A stretch of 64,000 bases of DNA from Rohdeia sp041398665 (lineage in GTDB: Bacteria > Planctomycetota > UBA1135 > GCA-002686595): contig JAWKUH010000027.1 of NCBI GenBank assembly GCA_041398665.1, positions 1-64,000 of the forward strand. The letters run 5' to 3'. This document shows positions 58,650-64,000 of the stretch, in pieces. Position 1 is the first letter of the stretch, and every line of letters begins with the position of its first letter. The notes beneath the pieces are model-generated. The model saw nothing but the letters and a program-made list of their open reading frames with translations. It searched no databases and was not told the origin of the DNA. Made by a program: the position numbers and the translations under genes.

Positions 58650-58820
58650 AAGCGTGCGCGCGGGGAACACCGCGCGCCACGCCGTGCCGCGGCCTGCCGG
58701 CCGCGCAGGACCACAGGTTTCACAGGAGCCCGGGGAGACGGGAGACCACACAGCAACAGCAATTGTGGTCTCCCGTCCTCCCCGCTGTGAATTGGGACCG
58801 GCGCCGCAGGCGCCGGTCAG
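58650..58820. repeat. Palindromic intergenic element (third locus of the repeat family)
   Basis: TTTCACAGGAGCCCGGGGAG begins the left arm at 58718, running to ACCACA at 58750. The right arm, 58764-58792, is TGTGGTCTCCCGTCCTCCCC then GCTGTGAATT. The loop is CAGCAACAGCAAT. Flanks carry GCGGCCTGCCGGCCGC before and GGCGCCGCAGGCGCC after, the same hairpins as at 21 kb. Confidence 0.8.
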
Positions 58821-58821
58821 G

Positions 58822-60048
58822 TCAGAGCACCTTCCTCGGCGGCAGCACGACGTTCGACGCGAAGAAGCCGGCGACGAGCGCGGTGGCGGTCATCCCCACG
58901 CGGAAGGCGTCTCCACACCGAGCTGCGCGTTGCCGTGCGCGACGGCGTCGAGCGAGAGGCTCGCCGAACCCGGCACGAGGATCAGGATCCCGGGCAGGCG
59001 CACGATCATCGACGGGCGGTCGAACATGCGCGCGAAGAGGTTCGCGAAGACGCCGGCGATGATCGCGCCGACGAAGATGCTCGCCTCGCGACCGATCTCG
59101 CCGAGCCCCACCTTGAACGCGATCCACGGCAGACCGACCGCGACGACGGACCACGGCAGGTCGCGCGGCGCCGTCCTGAAGAGGACGCCGAGCGAGAGTC
59201 CGGCGACCAACAGCGACACCGGCACGAACCAGGCGGGCATCGCCACGCTCACGACGTCGGGTGGGTCGAAACCCAGGATCGCGGTCCCGATCTGCGTTCC
59301 GAGGATCACGCCCATCGTCAGCATGAGCAGCGTCGTCATCGCGCCCGCGAGTCGCGCCGTCCCCGACGCCGGGTGGTTCATCGCGAGGCTCCGTCGCGCC
59401 GATCGTGAGACTGAAGCCGGGGACGAGCACGATCAGGCCGGCGAGCGTCGCCGTGCTCGCCGACGCTCCGAACGTGCCCGCGAGGAACAGCCCGACGAGG
59501 CTCACGACCAGGGCTCCGGACAGCTCGAACAACCGACGCAGGTTCTCGTGCCCGCGCGTCAGGAAGTACGTGACGCCGAGCGCGAGTCCGCACGCACCGG
59601 AGAGCGCGGACTCGATCGGTCCGCCGCCGAAGAAGGGCGCGGCCGCCGCCGACGCCAGCGCGAACGACACGAGGGTGAGGACGGGTCCGTAGGGCGGCGT
59701 GTCCTCGACGATCGCGTTCACCTCGTCGATCCCGGGACCCGGCGCGAGTTCGCCCGACGCCACGCGGTTGAACAGCCGGTCGAGCCGCGCGAGTTTCGAG
59801 AGGTCGAGGTCGTGCCCGTGGACGCGCTGCAACCGGACGAACTCGACCTTCCCCGGCAGTTCGAAGGCGTAGAAGATCGCGGTCGGGGTGCTGAAGTAGC
59901 TGCCCTGGATCCCGAGGTCGATCGCGACGACCCGGAGCACCTCCTCGAGGCGGTTCGCCGGTGCACCGTAGCGGTGCAAGGCCTTCCCCAGGGTCTGGAG
60001 GAAGACGATCGCTTCCGCTTCGCGCGGCGGGATCGGTGCGTCGGACAT
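58822..60048 (-). CDS. ThrE-family threonine/serine exporter-like protein (two frameshifts)
   Basis: The ATG gives MSDAPIPPREAEAIVFLQTL. The N-terminal DUF1212 domain reads LGKALHRYGAPANRLEEVLR, FSTPTAIFYAF and ARLDRLFNRVASGELAPGPG. Membrane helices follow (VLTLVSFALASAAAAPFFGG, then GLIVLVPGFSLTIGA). The frame shifts near 59395 to SLAMNHPASGTARLAGAMTT and the DUF3815 half (ILILVPGSASLSLDAVAHGN), and again near 58905 to end VVLPPRKVL. About 410 residues. Homologues export threonine and serine. Confidence 0.85.
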   Translation of the reverse strand: MSDAPIPPREAEAIVFLQTLGKALHRYGAPANRLEEVLRVVAIDLGIQGSYFSTPTAIFYAFELPGKVEFVRLQRVHGHDLDLSKLARLDRLFNRVASGELAPGPGIDEVNAIVEDTPPYGPVLTLVSFALASAAAAPFFGGGPIESALSGACGLALGVTYFLTRGHENLRRLFELSGALVVSLVGLFLAGTFGASASTATLAGLIVLVPGFSLTIGATEPRDEPPGVGDGATRGRDDDAAHADDGRDPRNADRDRDPGFRPTRRRERGDARLVRAGVAVGRRTLARRPLQDGAARPAVVRRRGRSAVDRVQGGARRDRSRGEHLRRRDHRRRLREPLRAHVRPPVDDRAPARDPDPRAGFGEPLARRRRARQRAARCGDAFRVGMTATALVAGFFASNVVLPPRKVL

Positions 60049-60116
60049 CTCGGATCGGACCTCGGCCGGGGATCGCGGGCAACCGATACACTTCCGCCCG
60101 CGCGAAAGCGACCGGC

Positions 60117-60644
60117 ATGACCCAGGAACCCAACGTCTCGATCGAGCAGCTCCTCGAGCACCGCGAGTTCCTGGCGAGGCTCGCGGGACGTCTCGCGGCC
60201 GACAGCGCGGCGGCGGAGGACCTGGTCCAGGACGTGTGGGTGAAGGCCCTGAGCCGCCCGCCCGCCTCGGACGAGAACCTGCGCCAGTGGCTGGCCCAGG
60301 TGCTGAAGCACCACGCGTTCTCGACGCACCGCTCGCGCAAGAGTCGCGAGAAGCACGAGACGGCGAACGCCCAGCACGAGGACTCGCAGGAGTCGTCGGC
60401 GGCGGAGGCGGCGCGGCAGGACCTGCGCGAGTTCCTCGCGGGGGCCGTGCTCTCGCTCCCCTACCACGAGCGCTCCGTCGTGATCCTGCGCTTCTACTCG
60501 GGCGTCGCCACCGAGGAGTGCGCGCGTCGGCTGCGGATCGCGCCGCGCACCGTGCGACTGCGCCTGTCGAACGCGCTCGAGCGACTGCGCCACCGCATCG
60601 GCGACGTGTTCGGCGGCGAGGCGGAGGAGCACGACGCGCCGTAG
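60117..60644 (+). CDS. ECF-type RNA polymerase sigma factor
   Basis: A 175-residue sigma factor. Region 2 is LAADSAAAEDLVQDVWVKAL with the usual AEDLVQ-V core; the linker is acidic and Gln/Ser-rich. Region 4 is LSLPYHERSVVILRFYSGVA then ARRLRIAPRTVRLRLSNALE, the -35-binding helix-turn-helix. ATG start giving MTQEPNVSIEQLLEHRE. No anti-sigma factor or kinase stands next to it. It diverges from the ThrE-type gene across 68 bases. Confidence 0.9.
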   Translation: MTQEPNVSIEQLLEHREFLARLAGRLAADSAAAEDLVQDVWVKALSRPPASDENLRQWLAQVLKHHAFSTHRSRKSREKHETANAQHEDSQESSAAEAARQDLREFLAGAVLSLPYHERSVVILRFYSGVATEECARRLRIAPRTVRLRLSNALERLRHRIGDVFGGEAEEHDAP

Positions 60645-60687
60645 AGCGCGGCGCAGGACGTCGCCTCGCTGCGCCGTCGTCCTCGAC

Positions 60688-61749
60688 CTACTTCTCGCGC
60701 GCCTTCGCGAGCACCGCGCTCGCCGCGCCCGACTCGAGGGCTTCGGAAGCTCGGTCGACGCCCTCCGCGAAGGTGCGGACGATGCGCGCGGCTCGCAGCA
60801 TCACGGCCGCGGTGAGCAGCGTCGCCGAGCGCACCGACCCGATCTCGCCCGCGAGCACCGCGAGTGTCTGGTCGGCCGCCGCCTGGACGAGCATCGGGTT
60901 GTCGCCGGTGCCCTGCCCGTCCTCGGGCGGACCGTACATCGGCAGTTCCGGCTCGCGCGAGGCGCCGAACCCGAAGTCGCCGGGGTCGAGCGTCATCGGC
61001 ACCTGGTGCGAGCCGTCGAGGTGGATGCCGCGCGTGCGCTTGCCGAGCGGCGGGATGACGCCGCCCTCGAGGCCCTGGATCGTGAGCGCCGAACCGTGAC
61101 CGAGCGCCTGCGTGACCTCGACCGCGGTGCCGAGCACCGGACCGGCCTGAGCTCCGAGCACCACCGCCGCGGACTTCGGCGCGAGGAGCTTCTCGATCGT
61201 CGCGAGCGGCGTGCGCACCGCCACGTCGCGCCGGATCCTGCGCAGCCCGAGCAGCGCGGGCAGCATCCCGACGCTCGCGACGCCGGCGAAGCCCTTCGCC
61301 GCGACGCGCGCCTCGGCCTCCTTCGCGTCCCACGTCATCCCGGCACCGAGGTGGTGCAGGACGCTGCCGGCCGTGAGTCCGCGCTTCGGCGGGACGCCGC
61401 GATCGGTGATGAGCAGGACGCGCGCCCCGGCCGCCGCGGCGACGAACCCGGCAGCGACCTCGAGCGGCGGCGTCGACTCGTACCCCTCCATGGGGGACGA
61501 CACCGCGACGACGCCTTCCATGCCTTCGCACGGAACCTTGGCGCGATCGCGTGCGGCGCGGGCGAAGCCGACGAGCTCTTCGCACGTCACTCCCTTGCAG
61601 CGCAGGGCGACCAGGAACGCGCCGACCTGGATCTCGCTCTCGCGCCCGTCGAGGATCGAAGCGAAGGCGTCGTAGGCCTCGTCCGTCGTGAGGTTCCGAC
61701 CTCCGCGCGCACCGGTGCCCAGGACGCGCAACAAGTGCGTCAGGATCAT
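60688..61749 (-). CDS. TrpD-like phosphoribosyltransferase (glycosyltransferase family 3)
   Basis: A 353-residue protein from the ATG giving MILTHLLRVLGTGARGGRNL. The helical N-terminal domain has DEAYDAFASILDGRESEIQV-type features. The catalytic domain shows GYESTPPLEVAAGFVAAAAG and PPKRGLTAGSVLHHLGAG. The GTGGD pyrophosphate loop of true TrpD is replaced by SPMEGYES. It is therefore closer to the TrpD2/YbiB group, whose members bind nucleic acid or have unknown substrates, than to anthranilate phosphoribosyltransferase proper. It follows the amidohydrolase genes on the same strand. Confidence 0.8.
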   Translation of the reverse strand: MILTHLLRVLGTGARGGRNLTTDEAYDAFASILDGRESEIQVGAFLVALRCKGVTCEELVGFARAARDRAKVPCEGMEGVVAVSSPMEGYESTPPLEVAAGFVAAAAGARVLLITDRGVPPKRGLTAGSVLHHLGAGMTWDAKEAEARVAAKGFAGVASVGMLPALLGLRRIRRDVAVRTPLATIEKLLAPKSAAVVLGAQAGPVLGTAVEVTQALGHGSALTIQGLEGGVIPPLGKRTRGIHLDGSHQVPMTLDPGDFGFGASREPELPMYGPPEDGQGTGDNPMLVQAAADQTLAVLAGEIGSVRSATLLTAAVMLRAARIVRTFAEGVDRASEALESGAASAVLAKAREK

Positions 61750-61985
61750 GGGGGAACGGACAGGGTAGCCCGGCCGCGCCGGGCTGCCAGCAGTGCGGGC
61801 GCCCTCCTCGTGCGCGCGAGCCCGTGGAGGACGCCCGCGGCGGCGCTGCGAGCCCGCGGGTCGGGGGCGAGGGCGACGCGTCGCCAGCCCCACCGGAACG
61901 GCGAGCGCCCGCGCACCGGGTCGATCCGGTGCGCGGGCGCCGCTGCCGGGTCGAGGCGTCGCGCCTCGCCCGTGGGGTCCTTCGA

Positions 61986-63594
61986 TCAGCCCTCGGTCGA
62001 ACCGTCGGGGACCGGCTCCGGTTCGGGAGCGGGCGCGGGCGGCTCGTCGCCCCCGCTCACCCTCGTCGTCGCCCTTCGACTCGCCCTCCTTCGGCTCGTC
62101 CTCCTTCGACTCGTCGCCCGAGCTCGCCTCTTCCGCCGCTTCCTCGGCGGCGGCGTCGGCCTCGAGGTCCGAGAGGATCTCGTGCGGACGGATGTGGGCG
62201 TAGTAGAGCTCCTTCGTCTTGTCGTAGGCGACGTGGCCCCCGACGATCGCGAGGTCGACGAGCGTCTCGTAGCCGAGGATGTCGGACTGCGTGATCAACA
62301 GGTCGGCGTCCTTGCCGATCTCGATCGTGCCGACGCGGTGGTCGACGCCGAGGATGCGCGCGGGGACGATCGTGATCGCGGCGAGCGCGTCGGCCTCCGA
62401 CATGCCGCCTCGGATGGCGTAGCCCGCCTGCAGCGAGAGCGACAGGAGGTCGCGACCGGCGATGCCGCCCGTGTCGATCGACGACGACGGCGTCGTGATG
62501 GCGACCTGGCAGCCGGCGCGCGTGAGGATCGCGGCGTTCTCGATGCTCGAGCCCGAGTCGTAGAGCGACTCCGGGTCGTTCCAACGGCGGTCGCGCGGAT
62601 CGATGACGCACGTGGCGCCGGCGCGGCCGAGTTCGCTCGCGACGATCCAGCCCTCGCGGCACCCGTTGATGATCGGGCGGATGCCGAATTCCTGGCCGAG
62701 CTGGGCGATCGCGAGCAGTTCGGAACGGTCGTCCGAGCTGAACACCGCGCGCACCTCGTTGCGGAGGACGCGGAGCGCGTTGCCGTCGATCCCGCGCTTG
62801 TCGGGTTCGGCGTCCTTGGGCTTGCCGAGGCGCTCCCAGGTCGCGACGTCGCGGAGGTACTTCGACGCCTTGGCGAAGGCGTCGCGCGTCGAGGCCCGCG
62901 ACGAGCCGTTGCGCATGTTGTAGGAGACCGTGACGTCCTCGCTCATGACGACGCCGTCGATCGTGTCGCGCTTCAGCTTGAAGGCCGCGCCGCTCTGCTC
63001 GACGGTCGTGATGCCGTTCGCGAGTGCGAGCGTCATGTACGGACTGAACGGGTCGTAGCTGTCGACGAAACGGCTCTTGAAGCCCTCGCGGTCGATCACC
63101 GTGTCGTCGAGATCGTCGAAGCGATCCATCCAGGCGTCGGGGTCGACGTCCGTGTCCACCGCCCAGGTCGGGTCCTGCGCGGCGAAGCGCCCGATCGTGA
63201 CGCGCGACGTCGCGCCGAGCGCGACGAGACCCGGGTACACGCGCAAGCCGCGGACGTCGATGTGTCGCGCTTCGTCCGGGACGAAGAGGTCGTAGCCGAT
63301 CTCCTTGATCTTGCCGTCCTCGACAAGGATCGACGCGCCGCGGAGAACCGCTCCGGTGCCGGTGTAGACGTCGCCGTTCTCGACGACGAGCCACTCGTGC
63401 TCGGGCTCGGAACTCTCGGCGGCGTCGTCGCCCTCCTCGTCCTGGACGAACGGCCCACCGAAGTGGGGCGTCGCGTGGAGCGGGGTCGCGAGGAACGCGG
63501 CGACGGCGCAGGTCGCTGCGCCGACGGTCAGGAGGTTCGGTTTGTCGTTCTTCACGTCGAACGCGGTGGTCGCCTGGGTCTTCGTCGTCTTCAC
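61986..63594 (-). CDS. Exported amidohydrolase-family protein (frameshift in the acidic tail)
   Basis: The GTG at 63594 overlaps the TGA of the next gene upstream (GTGA). MKTTKTQATTAFDVK... leads to a hydrophobic segment near 22-40 (TVGAATCAVAAFLAT). The amidohydrolase composite domain starts WLVVENGDVYTGTGAVLRGA and includes VRGLRVYPGLVALGATSRV. In place of the usual H-x-H it has A-L-G-A, so the first metal site seems lost. Later blocks are AGRDLLSLSLQAGYAIRGGM, ALAAITIVPARILGVDHRVG and TIEIGKDADLLI. The Glu/Lys tail breaks frame near 62055 and ends PVPDGSTEG at 61986. About 535 residues. Confidence 0.8.
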
Positions 63595-64000
63595 TTGGCC
63601 AGCTCGCCCGCGACGAAGTCGCCTTCGAGCATCACACCGATGATCTTGGTCGCGGGTTCCAGCGGGTCGCCGTCGTACAGCACGAAGTTCGCGTCCTTGC
63701 CGACGGAGATGCTGCCGACGCGGCCGTCGACGCCGAGCGAGGCCGCCGGCTCGAGCGTCATCGCGCGCAGTGCCGCCTGCCGGTCGAAGCCGTAGGAGAC
63801 GAGGATCGCGACGTCGCGCCGGAAGTCCTCGAAGCCGCGGACGGAGTCCGAGTTGGGGACGAACGCGACCTTCGCGCCCGCGTCGAGCAGCTCCTTCGGG
63901 AGGTTGCGCTCGCGGCGGGTGCCGGGGTGCATCGTCACGAGCGGGTTCACGATGCAGCGTCGGCCGACCTCGCCGAGCCGGTCGGCGATGTAGAAGACGT
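63591..64000 (-). CDS. Amidohydrolase-family protein, C-terminal part (cut by window edge)
   Basis: Only the last 136 codons or so are inside the window. They read GEVGRRCIVNPLVTMHPGTR, then AGAKVAFVPNSDSVRGFEDF, FDRQAALRAMTLEPAASLGV, GSISVGKDANFVLYDGDPLE and end LEGDFVAGELAK. This is the TIM-barrel end and composite beta domain of an imidazolonepropionase-like amidohydrolase. Its stop overlaps the GTG of the following paralogue, so the two form a translationally coupled pair. Confidence 0.85.
   Translation of the reverse strand, partial: VFYIADRLGEVGRRCIVNPLVTMHPGTRRERNLPKELLDAGAKVAFVPNSDSVRGFEDFRRDVAILVSYGFDRQAALRAMTLEPAASLGVDGRVGSISVGKDANFVLYDGDPLEPATKIIGVMLEGDFVAGELAK

Overview
The window is a roughly 70% GC chromosomal segment (GC judged by eye) from a Gram-negative bacterium, most likely a Planctomycetota member or close relative. 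The pointers are tandem Ser/Thr kinases fused through one membrane helix to TPR repeats, a BlaI/M56 peptidase pair, a sulfatase-like hydrolase, a delta-60 lipoprotein, many lipoboxes, and membrane proteins that start with an N-P/L-Y-x-x-P tag. Genes are dense and on both strands. There is no phage, conjugative, CRISPR or intact transposase gene. About a dozen genes carry apparent single-base frameshifts, which look more like consensus indels in the source sequence than real decay.

Layout. 1-9032: three tandem minus-strand kinase-TPR genes (the first cut by the edge), with an AlkC/AlkD-type repair protein and a DUF819 permease between the first two. 9146-13427: a frameshifted propeller-like lipoprotein, a small lipoprotein and an unknown helical protein. 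13572-18927: Nei-type glycosylase overlapping the long helicase Lhr. 19065-25597: DUF429 protein, glutathionyl-hydroquinone reductase-like GST, a palindromic repeat cluster, LysE exporter, SOUL lipoprotein, exported unknown and sulfatase-like lipoprotein. 25792-31913: NTF2-like lipoprotein, CASTOR/POLLUX-type channel, a thioredoxin-family protein with in-frame UGA at both active-site cysteines, a CNNM/CorC-type protein and a CPBP protease. 31914-34574: strong hairpins, two mini-ORFs, two odd tRNA-like genes and two slipin-related small genes. 34732-37385: BlaI repressor and an M56 peptidase with a cyclase-like toroid. 37485-44271: delta-60 lipoprotein, paired membrane proteins, DASS transporter and rsgA. 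44734-53410: M14/amidotransferase-like fusion, NTF2 lipoprotein, repeat element, methyltransferase, oligopeptidase B-like enzyme, lectin-like exported protein and acyl-lipid desaturase. 53726-58626: small unknown, IR element, GspH-like pseudopilin, a probable structured RNA, rhodanese protein and proS. 58822-64000: ThrE-type exporter, ECF sigma factor, TrpD-like transferase and two amidohydrolases.

The main discovery candidate is the exported protein at 28507-29829. Reading through two UGAs restores U-G-P-C in a TlpA-like domain and U-G-W-C in a second thioredoxin domain of the same chain. A hairpin suited to a bacterial SECIS element follows the second UGA. Second is the 32-34.5 kb locus, where two tRNA-like genes lacking U33 precede two slipin-related genes without an SPFH core. 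This recalls RNA-repair loci, although no rtcB lies in the window.

All functional calls come from motif and family recognition by eye. No database search or folding program was run.
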